A stretch of 6,957 nucleotides of DNA from Sphaerochaetaceae bacterium (GTDB taxonomy: Bacteria > Spirochaetota > Spirochaetia > Sphaerochaetales > Sphaerochaetaceae), in the NCBI GenBank assembly GCA_016302165.1, contig JAEDOD010000094.1:1-6957 (forward strand), given 5' to 3'. A program made the translations under genes and the position numbers. A model generated the notes under the pieces. The model had not been told where the DNA came from. It saw nothing but the letters and a program-made list of their open reading frames with translations, and ran no database searches. Positions 1-6,517 of the stretch are shown here, one piece after another (the stretch's first letter is position 1; the number at the start of each line of letters is the position of its first letter).

Positions 1-1253
1 TCTTCCATTCTCTTTCCCAAGGCTTCTGCGCTGACTTTTGTATCCTCGACTTTGAAGAATATGTCTATAGGCTTACGGAAAAGAGGAATATTGGTGTTCT
101 GTGTCTTTTCCCGTCGTGTGGAGTCAGAAATCTTATAGAGAGACTTTCCAAGGAGGGACGATCTTTCATCTATTCTGACTTTATAGCCTTCCTTGGTCCT
201 TGAAACGTTCTGGGCTGAGAATTTCTTTCCTTCCATAAGGCCTTGGGAGCCAGGAATGAAGTACATGAGGCCATCATGGTTCTCGATTTTACTGTCTGTC
301 CTGAGAGTTCTGTATGGCCCCTCCTCCCTGATGATTTCACCTAGCTTCAGGCCCAGGTGTCCTGGGTACCCTTCGCTAAGAAGGGAAGGGCGCTCCGGAG
401 CGTAGGATAGATAACCGTCTCCGCTTTTTCTGAGGAAAGTGGTGGCGACTCTCTCCTCCTCTTCCCTGGTGGCCTTTTTCCTGTCCAGGATGGCTCTGTA
501 GTATTCTGCAACTGCAGCACAGTATTCAGGACTCTTCAGCCTTCCTTCCACCTTCAGGCTGTCGATGCCTATTCTTTCCAGCTCCAGTACCCTTTCCCCG
601 GCCTTCATGTCTTCCATGCTGAAAAAGTAACCCTTCTCTCCGTCTTCGTCGTCAATAAACCAGGAGCGGCATATCTGGGCGCACTCTCCCTTGTTGGCAG
701 ATCTGGAGCATTTTATGGCAGAAGCTGAGCATAGACCAGAGAAGCCATAGCAAAGGGCTCCATGGATAAAGGCCTTCAGCTCCACATCAGGGCAGTCCTT
801 TCTTATTCTCTCAATTTCCTTAAGGTTCAGCTCCCTTGAGAGAACAACCCGTTCAAAACCCAGGTCCTCCAGAACCCTTACTCCCTCTGTTGTGTGTACA
901 GCAAGCTGGGTGGAACCGTGGAGAGGAAGAGATGGGTAATATCTTCTGATGATGTCAGCTACTCCCAGGTCCTGGACAATTATTCCGTCTGTTCCATAGA
1001 AGGCCACTTCGTCCAGAGTGGATATGACTCTGTCTATGGAAGAGTCATCAAGAAGAGTATTGATTGTAATATAGGTCTTCTTCCCGTTTTCCAGGGAGAA
1101 GCGCCTGATCTTTGATAGATCCTCGAAAGAGAAGTTTACAGCTCCCTTTCTAGCAGAAAAGTCCTTGAGACCGAAGTAGACAGCGTCTGCTCCATGCCTG
1201 AAGGCTGTAAGGGCAGTTTCAAGGCTGCCTGCAGGAAGTGCCAGTTCAATCAT
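1..1253 (-). CDS. Peptidase U32 family protein, probable Fe-S RNA-modification factor (C-terminus outside window)
   Basis: The first 417 residues are present; the frame is open to the window edge, so the 3' end is missing. The protein opens with MIELALPAGSLETA and continues with GADAVYFG, the usual U32 beginning. The family signature lies at residues 160-179 (AFIHGALCYGFSGLCSAS), with a Lys where the signature usually starts with Glu. It is followed by C182, the block NKGECAQICR (188-196, with C191 and C195) and LKVEGRLKSPEYCA (233-246). The clustered cysteines C168, C175, C182, C191 and C195 fit the [4Fe-4S] binding known in this family. Members include the RNA hydroxylation factors RlhA and TrhP, the ubiquinone factors UbiU/UbiV, and proteins annotated as collagenase-like peptidases. 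The region after residue 280 (SEGYPGHLGLKLGEI) resembles the longer RlhA-like members, which exceed 600 residues, so an RNA-modification role is my preferred inference. The start has an AGAGG site (1263-1267) 9 nt upstream and lies 5 nt after the alcohol dehydrogenase stop, indicating translation from a shared message. Confidence 0.9.
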   Translation of the reverse strand, partial: MIELALPAGSLETALTAFRHGADAVYFGLKDFSARKGAVNFSFEDLSKIRRFSLENGKKTYITINTLLDDSSIDRVISTLDEVAFYGTDGIIVQDLGVADIIRRYYPSLPLHGSTQLAVHTTEGVRVLEDLGFERVVLSRELNLKEIERIRKDCPDVELKAFIHGALCYGFSGLCSASAIKCSRSANKGECAQICRSWFIDDEDGEKGYFFSMEDMKAGERVLELERIGIDSLKVEGRLKSPEYCAAVAEYYRAILDRKKATREEEERVATTFLRKSGDGYLSYAPERPSLLSEGYPGHLGLKLGEIIREEGPYRTLRTDSKIENHDGLMYFIPGSQGLMEGKKFSAQNVSRTKEGYKVRIDERSSLLGKSLYKISDSTRREKTQNTNIPLFRKPIDIFFKVEDTKVSAEALGKRME

Positions 1254-1258
1254 ATAAG

Positions 1259-2437
1259 TTAGCCTCTAGCGCTTTGGAAGATGGCGGATATCTCCTTCTC
1301 TCCAAGTTTCACCTTATCTCCAAGAACCCTTTCTCCATGGTAGGTGGCACCGTAGGAGAGGACTTTGATATCTTCATCTGTCAGCTCTATGCCCAGTTCC
1401 CGAATATTGACCGGCATATGGATTGAAGAGAAGAACTCCTCCATTTTCTCTATGGCTCCTTCTGCCTTCTCTTCCGTATTTCCATCGATATGGAATAGTC
1501 TTTCTCCCAGAAGGGCGAATCTATCCATAAGAGGAGCCATTACGAACCTGGCCCAACTTCCCCAGATTGCTGTAAGGCCTGCACCATGGGCGCAGTCGAA
1601 AAGGGCAGAAAGCTCATGTTCCATCTGGTGGCAGGCCCAGTCTCCCCTTGTTTCGTTTCCTGTACTCATAAGGTCATTGTGGGAAAGGGATCCAGCCCAC
1701 ATAAGGTTTGCTCTGGCGCTGTAGTCATCAGGCTTCTCCAGAGCCTTTTTTGTGTTGACCATTACAGAGTCCAGAAGAGCCAGGGAGAGGTCATCTGTAA
1801 GGGAGAGGCTTTCTCCCTGATGGAAGAATCTCTCTAAAGTGTGCATCATGATGTCTGCTGAGCCGCTGGCTGTCTGGTATGGAGACACGGAATATGTAAG
1901 CTCCGGGTTGAGGAATGCGAATTTCGGCCTTCCCCACACTGAGTTCAGACCTCTTTTGTAACCGGTTCCCTCGTCATTGGAAATCACGCTGGAAGCGCTC
2001 ATTTCGCTTCCTGTTGCAGAAAGTGTAAGGACCACAGCCACAGGAATGGCTCCCTTGACGCTTCTCTTTTTCAGATAGTATTCCCAGATGTCTCCATCCC
2101 TGTTGTATAGGCCGTAGCCAATGGCCTTGGCGCTATCTATGACGCTTCCACCTCCCAGGGCAACTATTATCTCGGCTCCAAAGTCCAAGGCAGCCTCAAT
2201 GGCTTTCCTCACCAGGTCCACTCTTGGATTGGGGACTACTCCTCCAACTTCAATAATCTGGATTCCATTGTCCTTAAGGTCCTTTCTCACTTTCTCAAGG
2301 ATTCCAGATTTCTCTGCACTTTTTCCACCATAGTGGAGAAGAGCCTTCCTGTATCCATTGTCCTTCAGTGTTTTTCCCAGCTTCTCTTCTGCGCCTTTTC
2401 CGAAGAAGACACGGGTAGGTGTGTAGTATTCAGTCAT
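1259..2437 (-). CDS. Iron-containing alcohol dehydrogenase (butanol dehydrogenase/YqhD-type)
   Basis: This 392-residue cytosolic enzyme has the full length of group III Fe-dependent alcohol dehydrogenases, which interconvert aldehydes and alcohols with NAD(P)H. It begins MTEYYTPTRVFFGKGA, the usual family start. The dinucleotide-binding motif GGGSVIDSAKAI is at residues 95-106. The expected metal ligands are all present: D195 and H199 in ADIMMH, H274 in QMEHELSA and H284 in CAHGAGL. The family's YGGGS-like loop reads YGGKS (36-40). In the relative FucO, Asp39 dictates NAD use, and a Lys there here would suit the 2'-phosphate of NADP(H), so NADPH preference is inferred. BdhA/YugJ-like butanol dehydrogenases are the closest match I recognise; the true substrate cannot be read from sequence. 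The ATG lies inside the last codons of the upstream gene (8-nt overlap), with GGAG 7 nt upstream at 2445-2448, so translation is probably coupled. A likely role is fermentative reductant disposal or aldehyde detoxification. Confidence 0.95.
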   Translation of the reverse strand: MTEYYTPTRVFFGKGAEEKLGKTLKDNGYRKALLHYGGKSAEKSGILEKVRKDLKDNGIQIIEVGGVVPNPRVDLVRKAIEAALDFGAEIIVALGGGSVIDSAKAIGYGLYNRDGDIWEYYLKKRSVKGAIPVAVVLTLSATGSEMSASSVISNDEGTGYKRGLNSVWGRPKFAFLNPELTYSVSPYQTASGSADIMMHTLERFFHQGESLSLTDDLSLALLDSVMVNTKKALEKPDDYSARANLMWAGSLSHNDLMSTGNETRGDWACHQMEHELSALFDCAHGAGLTAIWGSWARFVMAPLMDRFALLGERLFHIDGNTEEKAEGAIEKMEEFFSSIHMPVNIRELGIELTDEDIKVLSYGATYHGERVLGDKVKLGEKEISAIFQSARG

Positions 2438-5354
2438 TTTCCTTCTCCATTACTACGGCCCTTCCTCCCAGGCCGTCTGCCTTGATAATAAGGTTCTCTC
2501 TGCTTCTCACATGAACAAAATGCTTTGTTTCCGAGACACATTCCATTCCTCTGATTCCATCCCAGTCTATCCTTCCGTCTCCGGTAAGAGGATTATTTGT
2601 AAGGTACAGGCATCCCAGACTTGTTACATTCTGGAAGAAGTGGGTTCCTTCGCTTGGCTCTGCCTGAAGCTCCTCCAGTCCTGTCTCAACTATGACATGG
2701 GCCTTGGAAATCTGGGGCCAGGAGCAGGGGATTCCCAGCCATTTGTCGCTGGAGCCCAGGCGTCCTGCGGCAATGAGAACATAGGAGTTTTCCATACTTT
2801 TGTTTATTCTGTCCAGCTCTTCAGCCATCTCCACCATCTCTTCCCTTCGGAAGGCTTCCCTCTTTATGGCCACAATGTCACGGATATTGTCAGCCTTGCC
2901 GTTTCCCATGACCTTGTCTGCAGCAATCAGGGCCTTCTCCATCTCTTCTGTGGTGACAGAAATGTTCTCGAACTGGTCTGTGGAGGAGATGGGCCTTATC
3001 TGGAGAATGGAGAAATCAGGCATTCCTGAGTGCTCCATGTTCACTGCAAACTCTATCTCCACCGGTTCAGACATGGTGGCTGTCCCCAGCTTCAATACAT
3101 CATCCACTATCTGGGGCAGAGGAATCATATCGTATTTCACAACCCCGTTGAAGGTGAGGCTCTTGAAGCCTTCGTCATAGGGATTCTCTGAAACGAAGCC
3201 GTCGCTTCTCATTACAGACATTACTCCCATTACGGAACGTGGCCATCTGTTTGCCTCCCTCAGAGGCTTCTGGACCAGGTTGTCGATATCAGAAAGCGGT
3301 GAGAAGGGCGCGTTTCTGTCCAGAGCGTAGAAGTAGCGTTGGGAGGAGGAGCGACCTGTAAGGGAAGAGACCGGAACCTGGGGCCTTGCAGGACAGAACC
3401 TGAAGGCAGCTCCTTCGTCCACAATGGTCTTTCCCATGCCGAAGGCAAGCATACCGATACCGTCTTCAGCTTTTCTGGATCCTGCAGGATAGTAGTCCAG
3501 GCTTCTGGCGACTCCAGAAATGTTTGGGAACCACAGGCCGTCGTGGTCGCTGCCTGTCACCTGCTGGATTATGACAGCCATCTTCTCCTCTTCCATGCTG
3601 TGGCCTGTGCGCTTCAGGTATTCCCTGGCTCCTTCGAAATAGGTTGAAGCCCACACTGTCTTGATGGCATTCTCCAGGTCCTTCCTTCTTTTTTCGTCAT
3701 CTCCGGAGTTTGGAATCATGGATGTCTGGTAAACTCCTGCAAAGGGCTGGAAATGGCTATCCTCCAGCAAGGAGGAGGATCTGACGGAAATAGGCACCCT
3801 TATTACGGAGACTATCTTTTCAATGTCCTTTTCCAGCTCTTTAGGAAGGGAGGCTGCAAGGAATGAAGAGAGTATCTCTCTGTCATTCTTATCTGCAAAG
3901 TCTCCTGGCCAGAAGTCATTGAGGGCCAGGAAGGAATCGAAAAGCTCTGTGGATATGACAATGGTCCGTGGAATGGAGACATATATGTCCTTATATTTCT
4001 TTCCTATTCCTGCAGCCTTCATCTCCATGGCTACAAAGGCCAGGCCTCTTCCTTTTCCCCCAAGGGAGCCCTTGCCGATTCTTGTAAAGAGGAAGGTTTC
4101 ATCGTAGGAATCCCTGTTGAACTCTGCAATGGATCCTCTGGTCCTTTCCTTCCTGTAGCTCTTTATGGTGGAGTATATGAGCTCCCTGGTCATTTCTGCG
4201 TCAGAGCCATCACTTTTCATTGTGATGGGCTTCAATATGGAGGCAAGGTGATATAAGGACTGGGCTCTGAGCCAGCGGGAGAAGTCATTCTTCCTTACAT
4301 GGTAGATGAAGGAGGAGAGGGGAACCTCCATGATTCTGTTCTGCAGCTCCTTCATGGTGGATGCTGTGGCTATGGTCTTTCCGCTTTCAGGATCCAGAAA
4401 ATTGAAGGTTCCGAAATCATAACGGGACTTGAAATGGGATTCCAGCTGGTAGTATCTGTCTGGAGAGAGCTTCCAGATGAAGTCTGCTCCTATCTCCTTT
4501 GCTATTTCCTCTGCATTTCTGTCTGTGGACTGGAGAAGCACAGGAAGCTCCGGATTATCCTTTCTTATGGCCTTTCCCAGCTCCTTTCCTCCTTCATTCT
4601 TTCCCCAGGGGGAAGGGAAGGACAGGTCTGTGATTATTCCCAGGATATTCTCCCTATACTTTCTGTAGAGATCCCAGGCTTCGCTGTAGTCCCGGGCAAG
4701 AAGGATCTTAGGCCGTCCCCGCATCCTCAGCTTCATTCCCCATTCGTTCAGGGCCTCAAGGATTGAAGCTCTGTTCTGCTGGATAAGGAGCATGTAGAGC
4801 TGGGGAAGGTAGGAGGATATGAATTTGACAGAGTCCTCCACAAACAGGATCACCTCCACGTCAGCTTCATTGGTGTCGTGCTCCACGTTCATGGCATCCT
4901 CAATGAGCTTTACCATGGCAAGGAATACGGAAGGGTTTCCCATCCAGTAGAACATGTAGTCGATATAGGGACAGTTTTCTCCCTTAAGCTCCTTTACCCT
5001 TCTGTGGTCAGGAGATGGTGAGAGTACAATGAATGGAAGGGATGAGTCGTAGTTCTTCACTTCTTCAGCCAGAGCTTCAACCTTTCCGCTTCCCAGCTCC
5101 AGCATTGAGATCACCAGATCGAACTTCTGCTTCTTCAACAGTTCCAGAGCTTCCGTCTCGCTGGAAGTGTGGGTGATCTTTGGAGGGTTGGATAGACCTA
5201 GGGCTGTATATTCTTTATATAGCTCCTCTTCAACCCTTCCGTCCTCCTCCAGCATGAAACGGTCATAGTCGGAGCATATGAGAAGCACGTTATATACATG
5301 CTTCAGCATCAATGAGGAGAAGGGAATCCAGGTTTCGTCCAGCTGATAGTGCAT
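2430..5354 (-). CDS. Receiver-fused PEP/pyruvate-binding (PPDK N-terminal type) ATP-grasp protein lacking the phosphohistidine domain
   Basis: This 974-residue soluble protein has four visible regions. Residues 20-155 form a receiver-like module (VLLICSDYD at 23-31), degenerate because the aspartate expected after FDLVIS is M84. Residues 167-300 form a second one with an intact set: acidic pair E173/D174, D243 in GIITDLSF, S276/T277 and K295. Residues 425-790 are an ATP-grasp PEP/pyruvate-binding domain of the PPDK/PEP-synthase type: GKGSLGGKGRGLAF (427-440), VRSSSLLED (524-532), FAGVYQT (538-544), GMGKTIVDEG (639-648) and the terminal LQIRPIS (784-790). Residues 791-974 contain LGSSDKWLGIP (866-876) and GTHFFQN (903-909), blocks I recall from uncharacterised Bacteroidota homologues. 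No TGGxTSH swivel motif and no PEP TIM barrel follow, so it cannot be a complete PEP synthase. The start has AAGGA (5361-5365) 6 nt upstream and lies 1 nt after the membrane-protein stop. Domain assignment is firm. Function (signalling, partial phosphotransfer or a two-protein enzyme) is unknown. Confidence 0.9.
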   Translation of the reverse strand: MHYQLDETWIPFSSLMLKHVYNVLLICSDYDRFMLEEDGRVEEELYKEYTALGLSNPPKITHTSSETEALELLKKQKFDLVISMLELGSGKVEALAEEVKNYDSSLPFIVLSPSPDHRRVKELKGENCPYIDYMFYWMGNPSVFLAMVKLIEDAMNVEHDTNEADVEVILFVEDSVKFISSYLPQLYMLLIQQNRASILEALNEWGMKLRMRGRPKILLARDYSEAWDLYRKYRENILGIITDLSFPSPWGKNEGGKELGKAIRKDNPELPVLLQSTDRNAEEIAKEIGADFIWKLSPDRYYQLESHFKSRYDFGTFNFLDPESGKTIATASTMKELQNRIMEVPLSSFIYHVRKNDFSRWLRAQSLYHLASILKPITMKSDGSDAEMTRELIYSTIKSYRKERTRGSIAEFNRDSYDETFLFTRIGKGSLGGKGRGLAFVAMEMKAAGIGKKYKDIYVSIPRTIVISTELFDSFLALNDFWPGDFADKNDREILSSFLAASLPKELEKDIEKIVSVIRVPISVRSSSLLEDSHFQPFAGVYQTSMIPNSGDDEKRRKDLENAIKTVWASTYFEGAREYLKRTGHSMEEEKMAVIIQQVTGSDHDGLWFPNISGVARSLDYYPAGSRKAEDGIGMLAFGMGKTIVDEGAAFRFCPARPQVPVSSLTGRSSSQRYFYALDRNAPFSPLSDIDNLVQKPLREANRWPRSVMGVMSVMRSDGFVSENPYDEGFKSLTFNGVVKYDMIPLPQIVDDVLKLGTATMSEPVEIEFAVNMEHSGMPDFSILQIRPISSTDQFENISVTTEEMEKALIAADKVMGNGKADNIRDIVAIKREAFRREEMVEMAEELDRINKSMENSYVLIAAGRLGSSDKWLGIPCSWPQISKAHVIVETGLEELQAEPSEGTHFFQNVTSLGCLYLTNNPLTGDGRIDWDGIRGMECVSETKHFVHVRSRENLIIKADGLGGRAVVMEKEND

Positions 5355-5355
5355 T

Positions 5356-5535
5356 TTATTTCCTTACATTTTTTGCAATGAAGAGGGAAAGGGAGGAAAG
5401 GATTGGAACAACCGTGATCCATCCCACTATTCTCAATACCATTTCATCTGCTCCGATGACAGCGGTGAGCACCACCATCAACAGAAGAAGAATTCCTGCT
5501 GCAAACATTGATAATCTGTATAATTTGTCCAACAT
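5356..5535 (-). CDS. Small two-helix membrane protein of unknown function
   Basis: I do not recognise a family for this 59-residue protein. It starts MLDKLYRLSMFAAG. Two hydrophobic segments follow, at about residues 8-28 (ILLLLMVVLTAVIG core) and 33-54 (GWITVVPILSSLSLFIA), separated by a short acidic turn (DEM). The tail is basic (KNVRK). By the positive-inside rule this predicts a hairpin with both ends in the cytoplasm. The frame continues upstream to an ATG at 5631, but that extension lies inside the preceding gene and has no ribosome-binding site. The ATG at 5535 has AGGA 6 nt upstream, so I chose it. The stop codon is 1 nt before the start of the large ATP-grasp protein, so the two are almost certainly co-translated and may act together, for example as a membrane anchor. 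It could also be an unrelated small inner-membrane protein carried in the operon. Confidence 0.75.
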   Translation of the reverse strand: MLDKLYRLSMFAAGILLLLMVVLTAVIGADEMVLRIVGWITVVPILSSLSLFIAKNVRK

Positions 5536-5541
5536 AGTGCG

Positions 5542-5545
5542 TCCT
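5542..5545 (-). promoter_or_regulatory. Ribosome-binding site fixing the start of the small membrane protein
   Basis: AGGA (within ACAGGACGCACTATG on the minus strand) sits 6 nt before the ATG at 5535. The upstream in-frame ATGs at 5631 and 5589 lack a comparable site and overlap the previous gene, so this site decides the start. Confidence 0.65.
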
Positions 5546-5578
5546 GTATCCAATTTTAATCCTAGAGAGGTAGTATGG

Positions 5579-6319
5579 CTATATTTCATCGATGGAAAGG
5601 GCTCCTGAGAGAAGGAATCTGGAAGTTTCAAGGATTCTCTCCATGGTCTCCTCTCCCAGCGTCTCCCTTATTTTATCCCTTGCCTCTCCAATTCTCTGCC
5701 GCCTTTGCCCAGTGTTGTGTACATCGGAGCCCAGGATATGGATTCTGTCGGAGGATAGCATATCCATGGCATCCTTCTCTTTTTCCTTGTCCAGGAAGAA
5801 CTCTGCATTGCTCTGGATATATATACCTGAAGACAGTAGGCGGTCCATGGTCCTGTCGGAGAAGAATGTGCGATATCTTTCGATGTGGGCCAGAACCACA
5901 TTAAGTCCTCGCTGCATGGAAAGGGAGATGATATCCTCCACTGTAGCTTCAGACCAGGGGCGGAAGGGCATCTCCACAAGAATGGTATTGGTTCCGACTA
6001 TGGTAAGCTGTGAGATTTCATCGCTGTCTCCTATTCCTCTGAAATATCCTGTTTCGGCTCCCAGGAAGACACGGGGGCAAGTGGAGCTGTCGAGGACGGA
6101 AAGCACTTCCTCTACAGCCCTTTCCCTTTTCTCCAGAAACCTTGATAGTGACATCTCTTCAGGATAGAAGTGGGGAGTGGCCACAATCTTTCTCACCTTC
6201 TGCCGTCTTGTTTCCTGAAGGATCTCCAGGCTCATGGCAATATCCTTCGAGCCATCATCTATGGCTGGAAGGAGGTGGGAGTGAAAGTCTATGATCCGTG
6301 CCCTCTTATCCATTTTCAT
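5579..6319 (-). CDS. PHP-domain protein, CpsB/CapC/YwqE-type tyrosine-phosphatase family
   Basis: This 246-residue protein matches the usual length of CpsB/YwqE metal-dependent phosphatases, which dephosphorylate phosphotyrosine on bacterial tyrosine kinases controlling exopolysaccharide export. The PHP metal-site motifs are complete: DFHSHLLPAIDDGSKD at 11-26 (H13, H15, D22), ATPHFYP with H50, GAE with E89, LVEMP with E116, AHIERY with H145, and GSDVHN with D199 and H201. Fold and metal chemistry are therefore well supported, while phosphotyrosine specificity is inferred from family resemblance. It has no signal peptide or membrane segment and should be cytosolic. It is the first gene of the minus-strand run, 43 nt ahead of the small membrane protein. 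No tyrosine kinase or polysaccharide gene is in view, so its target is open. AAAGG lies 4 nt before the ATG at 6319 and 10 nt before a second in-frame ATG at 6313; either may be used, changing the protein by two residues. Confidence 0.92.
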   Translation of the reverse strand: MKMDKRARIIDFHSHLLPAIDDGSKDIAMSLEILQETRRQKVRKIVATPHFYPEEMSLSRFLEKRERAVEEVLSVLDSSTCPRVFLGAETGYFRGIGDSDEISQLTIVGTNTILVEMPFRPWSEATVEDIISLSMQRGLNVVLAHIERYRTFFSDRTMDRLLSSGIYIQSNAEFFLDKEKEKDAMDMLSSDRIHILGSDVHNTGQRRQRIGEARDKIRETLGEETMERILETSRFLLSGALSIDEI

Positions 6320-6323
6320 TTAA

Positions 6324-6328
6324 CCTTT
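6324..6328 (-). promoter_or_regulatory. Ribosome-binding site of the PHP phosphatase gene (ambiguous start)
   Basis: AAAGG on the minus strand is the only Shine-Dalgarno-like site here. It is 4 nt from the ATG at 6319 and 10 nt from the ATG at 6313, neither ideal, so the start is uncertain by two codons. Confidence 0.5.
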
Positions 6329-6382
6329 GAGTTTTATTCTATATCAAAAAACAGATTATGCATAACTGGAGTTTACCGAGTT

Positions 6383-6409
6383 ATTAAAAATATAAATATT
6401 TATAGACAA
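6383..6409 (-). promoter_or_regulatory. Candidate promoter for the minus-strand operon
   Basis: On the minus strand, TTGTCT (6404-6409, 4 of 6 to TTGACA) precedes TTTAAT (6383-6388, 5 of 6 to TATAAT) with a 15-nt spacer, shorter than the usual 17. It would give a leader of roughly 55 nt to the phosphatase start. The spacer is occupied almost entirely by the 14-bp palindrome. AT-rich DNA yields such matches easily, so this is tentative. Confidence 0.3.
6391..6404. repeat. Perfect 14-bp palindrome, possible operator
   Basis: TATAAATATTTATA is identical to its reverse complement. It lies within the candidate promoter of the minus-strand operon, where a bound dimeric regulator would block it. 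It contains only A and T in a 21% GC region, so chance is a serious alternative. Confidence 0.35.
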
Positions 6410-6517
6410 AAGAAATGCATTAAGAATGTTATTGGAATCACATTAATTTGAAATAATTGTGAAAAACTCAAAAAACATTATTTTTTCAATGAAATCCCAA
6501 ATAATTTTTGAAAAATA

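Noticed and set aside
894..1115. 73-codon open frame on the plus strand
   Set aside because: Antisense to the U32 gene, which reads without interruption through this stretch with family motifs.
2511..3029. 172-codon open frame on the plus strand
   Set aside because: It lies wholly antisense to the ATP-grasp gene, has no ribosome-binding site, and its translation is rich in Cys/Ser/Leu with no recognisable motif. It reflects the codon bias of the real gene.
4299..4766. 155-codon open frame on the plus strand
   Set aside because: Antisense to the second receiver module of the ATP-grasp gene, with no start signal or known motif.
2430..5354. Annotation as a complete PEP synthase or pyruvate phosphate dikinase
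   Set aside because: Only the ATP-grasp PEP/pyruvate-binding domain is present. The TSH swivel motif and the PEP-binding TIM barrel are missing.
5536..5631. N-terminal extension of the small membrane protein to an ATG at 5631
   Set aside because: The extra 32 residues overlap the end of the phosphatase gene, are not hydrophobic or conserved-looking, and lack a ribosome-binding site, whereas the ATG at 5535 has a well-placed AGGA.
5592..6167. 191-codon open frame on the plus strand
   Set aside because: Antisense to the PHP phosphatase, whose metal-site motifs are intact. Its Ser/Arg-rich translation is typical of a shadow frame.
6448..6489. Possible hairpin TTGAAATAAT / ATTATTTTTTCAA as a terminator
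   Set aside because: The stem is almost all A-T with a 3-nt bulge and a loop of about 19 nt, and no gene ends into it from either side. Chance pairing in AT-rich DNA is the simpler reading.
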